Origin: Gari tellinella
Taxonomy: Eukaryota; Mollusca; Bivalvia; Cardiida; Psammobiidae
Direction of reading: 5' to 3'
Assembly: GCA_922989275.2 (NCBI GenBank)
Contig: OV277862.1
Coordinates: 21,557,543-21,621,542 of the forward strand
DNA length: 64,000 bases
The notes below the pieces were generated by a model. The model did no database searches, was not told where the DNA came from, and was given only the letters and a program-made list of their open reading frames with translations. Shown piece after piece: positions 45,906-57,282 of this stretch (positions are counted from its first letter, which is position 1; every line of letters starts with the position of its first letter). The position numbers were made by a program, and so were the translations under genes.

Positions 45906-48342
45906 AGCTCACCTGAGCTAGCTCAGGGTGAGCTATTGCAATACTTGAATGTCCGGCGTGCGTCGTCAACAATTTTAGTGTTTACACTCTAAAGGTCACA
46001 ATATTTATCCAATCTTTCTCAAACTTGCTCAGATTGTATATTACCATAAGACTTCGGATGAGTTCGATTATGCTTGAAATCGGACATATAGGTCAAGAGT
46101 TATCTACCTTTGAATTGCTGAAAATGCAATATTTAACAGTGTTTACACTCTAGAGGCCACAATATTTATCTAAGGTTTCTCAAACTTGCTCAGATTGTAT
46201 AAAACCATAAGAGCTCAAATGAGTTCCAATTTGGTTGAAATAGGATTAATACGGCCGAAACAAAAAGCTCAGCTTTTTGCGCAGGTCGCCTATAGATAAT
46301 GTGTACGCGTTGCGTGAATAAAACAAGGAATAAAAAAATAATTCTTATTTACCGGTGAAGTCAAAATATTATCGCAAATTAAGGGCGCCGCCATTTTATC
46401 TGTCACGATTTCACTTCCGGCAAGGGAATGCCTAATTCACCAACCAACCGAGCGTTCAGGAATTCCGTAGCGGCGGCTCATTAGCCTCTCCTCTATGGAA
46501 ATATTTTAGTAAAGTCGTACATAATTTACCTGTGCGTACTGGGTGGACACGATTGAGTACACAGGCTTATATCCCTATCATGTGATTGGTAAGCCACACC
46601 GGATTATTGAATCGAGTAGTCCGGCTGGCGATTCCAAAATGCAAATGATCATGACTCCTGGCCCGATTCGGGGCGATTGGAAGGCGGAGTCCCCAAATGT
46701 GAGGACTCTGCCGTTCATTCCTCCTGCATAGGGTTCTATTCCTGTACTATCAAGAGATGATGGCTGCGGTACTGTCTATGGGGAAATGGGGTTAAATCAT
46801 GTGATTGGGCAAAGTGATAGATCATGGGGTGCCCACTGCAACACTGCAACTCTACCTCTAGTCCTAAGGACAATCTCATTGTATACTGTTATTTATGGAA
46901 AAGCTGTGGTTACTAAACAAGAAACAAGTTTAAGTTACTGGTATTTACATAATCCTATTCATTCTGTCCGCTACTTGTACTGTGTCCCATGCTGGGATAA
47001 TGATTAGAAGGTAAAGAGAGTAACATTCTGTACATACTAAGAGAAACAAGATTAAAAATAAAAAATAAAAACCTGCCGAAAATGAAAGCAGGGTCATATA
47101 TGACGGTGTGAAAAATAAAATAAAATTTGATTAATTGGTGGGGTGCAGTTAGGAAATCCAACGTATCTACGTGACGTCATCGTCACGGTTCTCCAGACAT
47201 TGGAGGGAACTACTACAACAACAACAATGGCCGCCAGTGTAGTCAGGTCACCAGATGTTTGATCGAGATATAGGCAGCAGGGAACCAGACTAGCCGCCAC
47301 TGTTGTTCTCGCGGCAACGGGCCATTTCGTACCCTCGCATTTTTCGCACCCTATTTTTTGTCATTTCGTACCCTTGAAAAATTAAATAACCTTATTCCTA
47401 TACTTTGTAGAAACAGCTTTCGGCCGTATATAGGTTTTACCTATAGTTATATTAGATCAAGAGTTATCAACCTTTGAACTGCTGAAAATACCATATTTTA
47501 CAGTGTTTACACTCAAGAGGCCACAATTTTAATCCAATCTATCTCAAACTTGCTCAGATTGTATATGATTATAAGAGTTCAGATGAGTTTAATTATTGTT
47601 GAAATCAGACTAATAGGTTGAGAGTTATCTACCTTTGAATTGCTGAAAATGCCAAAATTTAGGGTGTTTACACTCTAGAGGCCACAATTTTTATTCTATC
47701 TATCTCAAACTTGCTCAGATTGTATCTTACTATAAGAGTTCATATGAGTTTAATTATGGTTGAAATCGGATCAATAGGTGAAGAGTTATAAACCTTTGAG
47801 TTGCTGAAAATGCCATATTTAAGGGTGTTTACACTCTAGAGGCTACAATATATATCCAAGCTTTCTCAAACTTGCCCGATTGTATAAAACCATACGATTT
47901 TGAAAACGTGTGATTATGGTTGAAATAGGATCAATAGATCTAGAGTTATCTACCTTTGAACTGCTGAAAATGCCATATTTTATTTTTACAGTGTTTACAC
48001 TCTTGCAACTACAGTTTCAATGGATTTTGATGATACTTGCACACAAAGTTAATAGCTATAAGTTTTCGAAGGAGTGCAATTATTGTTGAAATCTAATCAT
48101 TGTGGCAATAGTTATCTGCCCTTGATATACTTTGAAATGCTAGAAAAGGCTTCATTTCAGTATTGTTTAGGCTCTAGTTATCTGCCCTTGATGTACTATA
48201 ATGAGGTTGTATTCCATAATTGTTTCCATGCTATGCTACAAATTTGAATGGATTTAGATTAAAACGGATGAAACAGAAGGTTAAGCTATCAGGCTTCAGT
48301 ACAACAGGTGAGCGATATCAGGGCCTTCAGGCCCTCTTGTTT
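45906..48342 (+). mobile_element. Family-1 element (GAGCT subtype), interrupted
   Basis: 5' hairpin 45906-45934 and GTCCGGCGTGCGTCGTC. Units have 'tctcaaacttgctcagattgtat' and 'gagttatctacctttgaattgctgaaaatgcc'. They are broken at 46252-47426 by a TA-flanked insertion. The end is CAGGTGAGCG (48305-48314), GGGCCTTCAGGCCC (48321-48334), TCTTGTTT. Confidence 0.85.
46252..47426. mobile_element. TA-flanked 1.2-kb insertion of unknown class
   Basis: CGGCCGAAA at the left and TTTCGGCCG at the right, each next to TA, interrupt a family-1 unit. Inside are a GC-richer block (46385-46480) with CGCCGCCATTTT and CACTTCCGGC, which look like YY1- and ETS-type promoter motifs, short unrecognised frames (46543-46731), and tandem 'atttcgtaccct' words near 47325-47375. 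Confidence 0.5.
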
Positions 48343-48545
48343 TATATCAGGGTTACCTGGCAACCTCTGTAGAAGGGGCAGTACATGCCCGCGGCGTGTT
48401 ATTCGACAAGGTGTCCAGTGCAGCATATTTTATGATCCAACTTCCAAATTTTTGTTTTTCAGGTTAACCTTTGGAAGGAAAAGTGTAACCGATAAACCGG
48501 GCTTCTAAAGTTTATCGGTTAACCGATTAATCGTTAACATCACTA

Positions 48546-49078
48546 CTTTTAACCCAGATATGTTTGAGAATTATGAGGCACAAACAACACCTTTAACTTA
48601 CATTTATTAGGACAATAGATTCAATCAATATATCAAACTTACACGTTTCACTGGTGGTGTAACTTCAGTAAAAAGAGTCAATTAAACAATTAATTCCATG
48701 TATCATCAAAGTGTTACCAACAGTTTGATTCGCTAATAGGCAACGATTATCTTATTTTGTCACTATTGTGTTATCAAGTTGACAATATAAATGATTAGAT
48801 CTATCTATCATCATAAGACATTATCTTTTTCCTACGAGGTATCATGATTAAAATGAAACAATTAATAATTGGCGAATTATTGCTAACAAACAAGGCAAAA
48901 AATATTGCCGAAGAAAAACTTCATTTTTTTGCTACAAATATTAACAAAACATAAGTTGATTATTTGTCCGACCAGGGGGGCTTATGTCCGCCCGCGCAAA
49001 ACAGGCAGGGACTTATGTCCGCCCGCGCAAAATCAGCAGGGGGGCTCGTGTCCAGGGGGGCTCATGTCCGTCAATCGT
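48546..49078. repeat. Segmental duplicate B, right piece
   Basis: Begins with the second CTTTTAAC and continues as 'ccagatatgtttgagaattatgagg...gtccgaccaggggggcttatgtccgcccgcgcaaaa', matching 39518-40027. Confidence 0.83.
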
Positions 49079-49439
49079 CAAACATCATTATGAAAAGTCG
49101 TGAATTTGCACTGGCATCTTAAAATCTGTTAATTAGGGCCCCACACTAGCTGTAGGTGCCATATTATATTAATCAATGTCCATCAGTCTATCTGTCAGTC
49201 TGTTACACATTTTTTGTCTGCAGAATTCCAACAAGAATAAAACATATACAATTCTGTTATTAAGGAAAAACCCAGGATAAACTGAAATCAATAGGGTCAT
49301 GGCTTTTAATCCCTTTTATACCCCCTGAAATTACAAAATCATCTTTTTCTCAACACCCAGGCTACTTATTGAGAGTGTAAATTACACTGTACATGTAAAT
49401 CAGGGCTCAAGATAAGAGAAAGTAAACTGAACAAATCCA

Positions 49440-49537
49440 ACATTTTCTCACTCATTTCAGCACCAAATATGGTGTTCATTACTTTAGAATCGTCTCTCCC
49501 ATAGGGTTTAAAGCAGAAATAAAGATCTTATTTTTAG
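49440..49537 (+). repeat. Dispersed repeat (cagcaccaaat...cagaaataaagat)
   Basis: 'attttctcactcatttcagcaccaaat...gtttaaagcagaaataaagat' is shared with 60706-60833 and, inverted, with 31428-31510. Confidence 0.6.
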
Positions 49538-50395
49538 CCCGCCTGTTCGTAGAACAGCAGAGCTAATGTCATACCCTGAGCATGGGCTTGAGCGTGGCCA
49601 AGGTTAAAGTTTTTTGGACGGGTTGTTTTAAAGCTTAATATTTGTGCTAGGGTTATAAGATTATGAATGGATGTTCATTTGGGGTTAAACATTGATGTTA
49701 TGAAGTTTGAATTTAAAAATAATTTTAATTTATTTCAATTTTTGACATATTTTGGACTTAGGTTTTTCTACTACACATCACCAGGTTAAAGTTTTTGGCT
49801 TAATATTTTTGCTAGGGTGCTACACATCACCAGGTTAAAGTTTTTGGCTTAATATTTTTGCTAGGGTGCTGAAATTTTGTATGGAGGTTCATTTGGGGTT
49901 AAACATTGGTGTTATGAAGTTGGAATTGGAATTTAAAAATAATTTTAATTTATGTCAATATTTTACATTTTTGGACTAAGTTTTTCTACTACAAATCACC
50001 AGGTTAAAGTTTTTTGGACGGGTTTTATTGCTAAATAATTTTAATAGGGTGCTGAAATTTTGTATGGAGGTTCATTTGGGGTTAAACATTGATGTTATGA
50101 AGTTGAAATTTAAAAATAATTTTAATTTTTGTCAATTTTTGACACGATTTGGACTTAGGTGTTTTCCTACTAAACACCAGGTTAAAGTGTTTTGGACGGG
50201 TTGTTTTATAGTTTAATACTTGTGCTAAGGTGCTGAAATTTTGTATGGAGGTTCATTAGGGGTCAAACAATGATGTTATGAAGTTGAAATTTAAAAACAA
50301 TTTTAATATTTGTCAATTTTTGACACGATTTGAACTTAGTTGTTTTGACTACAAATCACCAGGTTAAAGGTTGCACAGGTTGTTTAAAGTTTAAT
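49536..50395 (+). mobile_element. Tandem-repeat element (AGCCCGCCTG type)
   Basis: Starts TTTTTAGCCCGCCTGttcgtagaacagcaGAGCTAATGTCAT, a weak hairpin like those of family 1. Four to five units of roughly 170-195 bp follow, with 'accaggttaaagttttttggacggg', 'gtatggaggttcatttggggtt' and 'gatgttatgaagttg'. No 3' hairpin end is seen before the next element begins. Confidence 0.65.
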
Positions 50396-51470
50396 ATACA
50401 GTAAACCTCACTTATAACGAACTCGGTTATAACGTACACTCGGTTATAAGGAACAGTTTTAAAATACCTGATTCTTACCCTTCTTTGTTCTAACTTCTTT
50501 ATAAAATAATACCGTTATAGCGTACTCGGTTATAAGGAAAACTCGGCTATAGCGTACACCATTTTCCGGTCCCGATTCATCAAATTTCATTAAGATATCA
50601 TCGGTTATAGCGTACCGTTGATTTCGAGTGTTTCAACTGTATTATCAATCGATAATTACCTCACAGGTAATTGTCAGCGATCGTCTTCATGCTTTGTGTG
50701 TAGGTGTGAGCGATATTAACAGACAATTATTATGTTGGAATGACTTAAGATATGGGTGTCAAACAGTTTGAATCCTGACCATACACCGCATTACGCAGCT
50801 TCTGCCCGCCTTCTGGTCTGGATCCAAGCTGTAAACAAAGTCAAAATTAAGCGATAAACGGGTTGAATATGTCTACAAATGATCTCTGTGTTTGTTCCTC
50901 CAAGTAAAGTGGTTGATTGATTGATTAAAAATATTGTTTTGTCAAATTAATAATGTTTCATTTAAGCACATAGGTTTACACATGTACACAAGTACATGTA
51001 CATGTCTGGTGTTCGTTACAAGTCCGACAGGGTTTTCCCTTGCATTTTGTAATTGAGAGTCCTAAGGACCCTCAAACCTTTCACTTTGAGAGTCCCTCAG
51101 CATATTTGGGGGTCCCAAATTAATTTGATGTGTATAAAATGCCTTACAATGTTGACAAATAACTTGTTTGACCTTTGTAAACTGTGCAGATTTATGATCT
51201 GATGACATTAGCATACCCAACATCAGCACTCAGGATTTACATATCTGCTGGTTTGGGGGTTTGAAGTAAAATGTGGTCAAAGATTTGAGGGTCCTGGGGA
51301 CCCTAGGGGTTGGACAAATAGGGGTCCCAGGTGACAGAATTGAGTCCAAGATGCAGTAAACCTGCGTCCGGGAAAACCCTGGTCCGATCAGTTCGTTATA
51401 CTAACCTCGCCTATAGCATACTAGTTCGCTATACGGTTATAACAAACTTCGGCTATAGCAAACACTTTTT
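50396..51470. mobile_element. Pogo/Tigger-like element end with nested MITE
   Basis: TACAGTAAACCTCACTTATA and repeated 'cggttataaggaac', 'cggttatagcgtac' words at 50396-50630 resemble pogo/Tigger termini. Related words return at 51395-51465 ('cggttataacaaacttcgg'). The right end is cut by the next family-1 element. A GGATCC-type palindrome lies at 50758-50838. No transposase frame is visible. Confidence 0.55.
51028..51381. mobile_element. MITE with CAGGGTTTTCCC termini, 354 bp
   Basis: CAGGGTTTTCCC at the left and GGGAAAACCCTG at the right, with GTCCGA flanking both (51022-51027, 51382-51387). The interior has 'gagggtcc'/'ggaccctc' blocks. The CAGGG ends are hAT-like, though the visible duplication is 6 bp. 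Confidence 0.72.
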
Positions 51471-53262
51471 AGCTCACCTGGCACGTAGTGCCAAGGTGAG
51501 CTTTTAGGATCGCTGGATGTCCGTCATCCGTTGTCCGTCGTCTGCCCGTCCGTCCACAATTGTTCGTTAACACTCTACCAGGTTCAAATCTAATTGGATC
51601 TTGATGAAACTTGGTCACAATGTTTGCCTTAATGAAATCTAGGCCAAGTTCGAATGTGGGTCATGTCCGGTCAAAAACTAGGTCACTAGGTCAAATTATC
51701 TAAAAACCTTGTTAACACTCTAGAGGCTACAAATTTCATTGGATCTTCATGAAACTTCATCAATATGATTGCCTCAATAAAATCTAGGCCAAGTTCGAAT
51801 GTGGGTCATGTCCGGTCAAAAACTAGGTCACTAGGTCAAATCTTCGAAAAACCTTGTTAACACTCTAGAGACTACAAATTTCATTGGATCTTCATGAAAC
51901 GTCATCAAAATGTTTGCCTCAATGAAATCTAGGTCAAGTTCGAATGTGGGTCATGTTCGGTCAAAAACTAGGTCACTAGGTCAAATTATCGAAAAACCTT
52001 GTTAACACTCTAGAGGCTACAAATTTCATTTGATCTTCATGAAATTTCATCAATATGATTGCCTCAATGAAATCTAGGCCAAATTCGAATGTGGGTCATG
52101 TCCGGTCAAAAACTAGGTCACTAGGTCAAATCTTCGCAAAACCTTGTTAACACTCTAGAGACTACAAATTTCATTGGATCTTCATGAATCTTCATCAAAA
52201 TGTTTGCCTCAATGAAATCTAGGTCAAGTTCGAATATGGGTCATGTCCGGTCAAAAACTAGGTCACTAGGTCAAATTATCGAAAAACCTTGTTAACACTC
52301 TAGAGGCTACAAATTTCATTGGATCTTCATGAAACTTCATCAATATGATTGCCTCAATGAAATCTAGGCCAAGTTTGAATGTGGGTCATGTCCGGTCAAA
52401 AACTAGGTCACAAGGTCAAATCATCGAAAAACCTCGTTAACACTTTATAGAGACTACAAAATTCATTGAATCTTCATGAAACTTGAACAAAATGTTTGTC
52501 TCATTGAAATCGAGGTCAAGTTAGAATGAGGGTATACTGGAATCAGCCTGTCGGTCGGTTGGTTAATTGGCCGTCAGTCGGTTGGCCGTCGGTCTGTCTG
52601 CAAAATCTTGTACTTTCAACTCCTCCTTCAGTTTCAACCCGATTAATTTGATATTTGGCATAAATGTTACTCAGGTGTAGTAGATGTGCAAGACACAAAT
52701 TTCAGGTTTCTGTGACCTTGACCTTGACCTTTGGCCTTGAAATTAGTATTGAAATTGGTAGGCAAAATCTTGTACTTTCAACTCCTCCTTCAGTTTCAAC
52801 CCGATTCATTTGATACTTGGCATAGATGTTACTCAGGTGTAGTAGATGTGCAAGACACAAATTTCAGGTCTCTGTGACCTTGACCTTTGGCCTTGAAATT
52901 GGTCTGAAATTGGTAGGCAAAATCTTGTACTTTCAACTCCTCTTTCAGTTTCAACCTGATTCACTTGATACTTTGCATAAATGTTACTCAGGAGTAGTAG
53001 ATGTGCAAGACACACATTTCAAATCTCTGTGACCTTGACCTTTGGCCTTGAAATTGGTCTTGAAATTGGCAGGCAAAATCTTGTACGGCGAACTCCTTCA
53101 CTTTCAACCTGATTTACTTGATACTTGCCATAAATTTTCCAAGTTTTTATGATGGTGGCAGCACCCTGCCATTGTCAAACCTCATTGAAAACATCTGCAG
53201 AGTGTGACAGAGTGCTGCATAGTGGGGGTATTTATCACCTTTAGTGATAGCCGTTCTAGTTT
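51471..53262 (+). mobile_element. Chimeric element: family-1 5' part joined to family-3 3' part
   Basis: It starts with the family-1 GGCAC hairpin (51471-51502), GTCCGTCG repeats and seven units with AGGTCActAGGTCA. At about 52531, inside 'gaatgaggg', it switches without a gap to the family-3 sequence 'tatactggaatcagcctg', a GTCGG simple repeat and three units with 'ttgtactttcaactcctcc' and 'tgtgaccttgacctttggcc'. It ends with the family-3 terminus: GGGGGTAT (53224-53231), TATCAC/GTGATA hairpin (53233-53249), CTAGTTT. Confidence 0.8.
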
Positions 53263-53313
53263 AATAATAGTTCTACACTGAAAATTGATTTTCTTTTGAT
53301 ACAAGATGTTTTT

Positions 53314-55904
53314 ATGCCCCCAGAATCTACGATTCGGGGGCATATAGTTTTTGTCATGTCTGTTGGTTTGTCTGTCCGTCCGTCTGTCCGTCCGTCTGTC
53401 TGTGCCAAAAACCTTAACCTTGGCTATAACTCTTGCATTTTTGTACCTGGACCTTTTATACTTGGCATGTGTCTTCCCTGTATCAAGACCTTTCCATCCA
53501 TACAAACCTTTTTGACCTTGTGACCTTGACCTTGACATTTGACCTACTTTTGTAAAAATCTTTAAATGGCTATAACATTTGCACCAGTAGGCCCAGGGCT
53601 TTCATATTTTGTATGTATATTTCCTTTGTCAAGACCTTTCCAACCATACCAACATCTTTGACCATGTGACCTTGACCTTGACCTTTGACCCATTTAATCA
53701 AACTTTAACCAAAACCTTAACCTTGGCTATAACTTTTGCATTTTTACACCTGGGCCTTTTATACTTGGCATGTGTATTCCTCATGGCAAGACCTTTCCAA
53801 CCATATAAAACTTTTTGACCTTATGACCTTGACCTTGAAATTTGACCTACTTTTGTAAAAATCTTTAAATGGCTATAACATTTGAACCAGTAGCCCCAGG
53901 GCTTTCATATTTTGTATGTATATTTCTTGTGTCAAGACCTTTCCAACCATACCAACATTTTTTACCATGCGACCTTGACCTTGACCGTTGACCTATTTAA
54001 TCAAACTTTAACCAAAAACCTTAACCTTGGCTATAACTTTTGCATTTTTACACCTGGGCCTTTTATACTTTGCATGTGTATTCCTCATGGCAAGACCTTT
54101 CCAACCATATAAAACTTTTTGACCATATGACCTTGACCTTGAAATTTGACCTACTTTTGTAAAAATCTTTAAATGGCTGTAACATTTGAACCAGTAGGCC
54201 CAGGGCTTTCATATTTTGTATGTATATTTCTTGTGTCAAGACCTTTCCAACCATACCAACATTTTTTACCATGCAACCTTGACCTTTGACCTATTTAATC
54301 AAACTTTAACCAAAAACCTTAACCTTGGCTATAACTTTTGCATTTTTAAACCTGGGCCTTTTATACTTTGCATGTGTATTCCTCGTGGCAAGACCTTTCC
54401 AACCATATAAAACTTTTTGACCTTGTGACCTTGACCTTGAAATTTGACCTACTTTTGTAAAAATCTTTAAATGGCTATAACATTTGAACCAGTAGGCCCA
54501 GGGCTTTCATATTTTGTATGTATATTTCTTGTGTCAAGACCTTTCCAACCATATCAACATCTTTGACCATGCGACCTTGACCTTGACCTTTGACCTATTT
54601 AATCAAACTTTAACCAAAAACATTAACATTGGCTATAACTTTTGCATTTTTGCACCTGGGCATTTTATACTTGGCATGTGTATTCCTCATGGCAAGACCT
54701 TTCCAACCATACAAAACTTTTTGACCTTGACCTTGACATTTGACCTTCTTTTGTAAAAATCTTTAAATTGCTATAACATTTGCAACAGTTAGCATAGGGC
54801 TTTAATATTTTGTATGTATATGTTTTATGTCAAGATCTTTCCTACCATTCCAATATCTTTGACCATGTGACCTTGACCTTCACCGTTGACCTATTTAATC
54901 AAACTTTAACCAAAAACATTAACATTGGCTATAACATTTGCATTTTTGAACCTGGGCCTTTTATACTTGGCATGTGTATTCTTCATGGCAAGACCTTTCC
55001 AACCATACAAAACTTTTTGACCTTGTGACCTTGACATTTGACCTACTTTTGTAAAAATCTTTAAATGGCTATAACATTTGCACCAGTTGGCCCAGGGCTT
55101 TAATATTTTGTATGTATATTTCTTGTGTCCAACCATACCAACATCTTTGACCATGTGACCTTGACCTCGATCTTTGACCTATTTAATCAAACTTTAACCA
55201 AAAACCTTTACCTTGGATAGAACTTTTGCATTTTTGCACCTTGGCCTTTTATACTTGATATGTGTTTTCCTTTTCTAACCATACAAAACTTTTTGACCTT
55301 GTGAGCTTGACATTTGACCTACTTTTGTTGAAATCTTTAAATGGCTATAACATTTGCACCGGTAGGCCTACGGCTTTCATATTTTGTTTATATATTTCTT
55401 GTGTCAAGACCTTTCCAACCATACCTACGTTTTTGCCCTTGTGACCTTGACCTTTGACCTTTATTTGTATAAATCTTTATACGCCTATAACATTTGAACC
55501 AGTAGGCCTAGAGCTTCCATACTTTATAGGTTTCTTGTGTTAAGACTTCTCCAACCATGCCAATGTTTCATTTACCCTACGACCATGACTTTTGACCTAC
55601 TTTTGCAAATAAGCATTACATTACAGAACATGATGCTGGCTGGGGGCATTTGTGTTTCACAAACACATTGCTTTTCATCTGATCATCACCAAACTTTCTG
55701 AAAATGTTTGTTGACATAAAATGGAGACCAATTTGGATAACCAGCGGCACCAATTTATGCTAGGCCCTTTGGAGTAATGGCCCTTGAAGTTCTCAAAATG
55801 GCGCTCCACTACAGTTTCAGCTCTCTAACTTTTACGTTTGATAGTCTGGATTCCCCTCCCTGTATCATCGGGGGCATTTGTGTAACTGGGACACGCTCTT
55901 GTTT
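53314..55904 (+). mobile_element. Family-4 tandem-repeat element, complete
   Basis: 5' hairpin ATGCCCCC (53314-53321) with GGGGGCAT (53336-53343), GTCC/GTCTG repeat, then about eight 300-bp units. TGACCTTGA words are dense (for example 53521-53529). 3' ends occur near 55646 (TTTGTG/CACAAA type) and at 55869-55904 (GTGT/ACAC then CTCTTGTTT). Very similar to 41063-44816. Confidence 0.87.
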
Positions 55905-57282
55905 AGACTTAAATTTTAAACAGGCGAGCATCAGGTGGCTTTGACACCCATTTCTGGTTTAAATACTCCCCTCATCTGGAGCCCTGTAAATAATAGGGCT
56001 GGATCAATATACCCGTTAATCGGTTTGTACCGGTTTTCTGGCTTTCAATACAATACGGTTATTGCGTTTCAGGCCTATCGATACGAAGGGAGATAATTAC
56101 GGTCAACTTACTTAAAGATTGTGCTATCTTTACCTTACACTGAAAACATTGTCTGAAATGTTGAGTTTACAACAGTCGAGGGTTTGGTCTTATTTCTCGA
56201 CAATTGAATGAGAAAAAGGTAAGGTGTAATATCTGCAGTGGAGAGATCTCGAGCTTGGCACTACAAATATGGCCACACCACACGATGACATTACAAATTA
56301 GAAACTTCTCAGCTGACAGCATTGATCAAAACTGTTGATAAACTTCAAAACAGTTTAATACATTTGCTTACCTGCTTGGTTTTTAATATTAATTCCATAA
56401 TTAATGTGTGTAATCGCGCAGTCAAGACAACGAGTGTCGTAGAAGCAAAGTCTTACTGTGTAAACACTCGCATAATTAGGACCTAATTACGTGAGTGTTT
56501 ACACAGTAAGACTTTCGTGGTAGTTTTGGAAAATAAGTTTAGTTTAAAAGTTATCAGTAAGTCTAAACATTTATACTAAAATTGTATGATTCCGTGAGTG
56601 AACAATAGCTACAAATACGCACCGGAATCGAAGAATTAGATATTACTCTACTCGCGGAAAGTAGCGTATGTATCTTTGATTCCCATACATCAGAACCTTC
56701 CTCTGTTTCCAGAAGCCTCACAAAAACGCTTCAGATCTGCTTGCATCATCGCTTACAGCGGTTCCAGTTTGGTGTTTTATGACAAGTGGTTGTTTAAAGC
56801 AGACTGAGAGTAGATTTCTAAAACTGAAAAACTCTATTAGGCTTCCACCTGTCAGGGTGTACTGTACCTTTTCGATGCTCTTTTACAGGACATTTTATCT
56901 CTATGAGGAATGAGAGTTTGTCACTTTATCCAAAGACATACAAACCTATATTAAGCGACTATTGAATAAGGTATAGTCCTATAGTTGATCTTGAAAAACA
57001 GGTGACCGCTTAATGCAGGTAAATGTAATGCAGAAAGCTCATTTACATTATTCTGCCACCTATCATGTACATGTATATAGGGAAATGATTTTGATTTCCC
57101 TGTGGGCACTGTAACCAGCCTTTCATAAAATTTATTATGCCCTGGTTTACTGTATTGTTAAAACAAAGGTACCGGTAATGGTTTAAAACAGTATAGATTA
57201 TAAGGTATATTTTGGGCTCCAACTTCGGATAAAAATTGGCTCCAACTTTGGCTAAAAAAACCCAATTTGGCTCCAACTTTTT
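55905..57282. other. Intron 1, mostly unassigned, with a long palindrome
   Basis: 'tagggctggatcaatatacccg' at about 55995 may be a transposon terminus without a visible partner. The 69-bp palindrome at 56447-56515 is listed separately. No exon recognised. Confidence 0.4.
56447..56515. repeat. 69-bp palindrome
   Basis: The left arm AAAGTCTTACTGTGTAAACA continues to TAATTAGG. The right arm is its reverse complement with two differences, and there is essentially no loop. Arms are 34 bp. Confidence 0.9.

Larger units (their letters stand above)
44863..48545. mobile_element. hAT-like element, 3.7 kb, with nested insertions
   Basis: Left end TAGGGATGTTAACG, right end reversed TAGTGATGTTAACG. Both continue into 'ccgattaatcg'/'cggttaacc' words. 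The 8-bp duplication CTTTTAAC flanks it (44855-44862, 48546-48553), and the paralogous site at 39510 is empty. 8-bp duplications and TAG(G)G-type ends fit hAT elements. The interior (44900-45900) has short frames with no transposase motif that I recognise, so it appears non-autonomous. It carries the family-1 element 45906-48342. Confidence 0.85.

Noticed and set aside
55995..56080. Possible transposon left end 'tagggctggatcaatatacc'
   Set aside because: No partner inverted repeat within the following kilobases.
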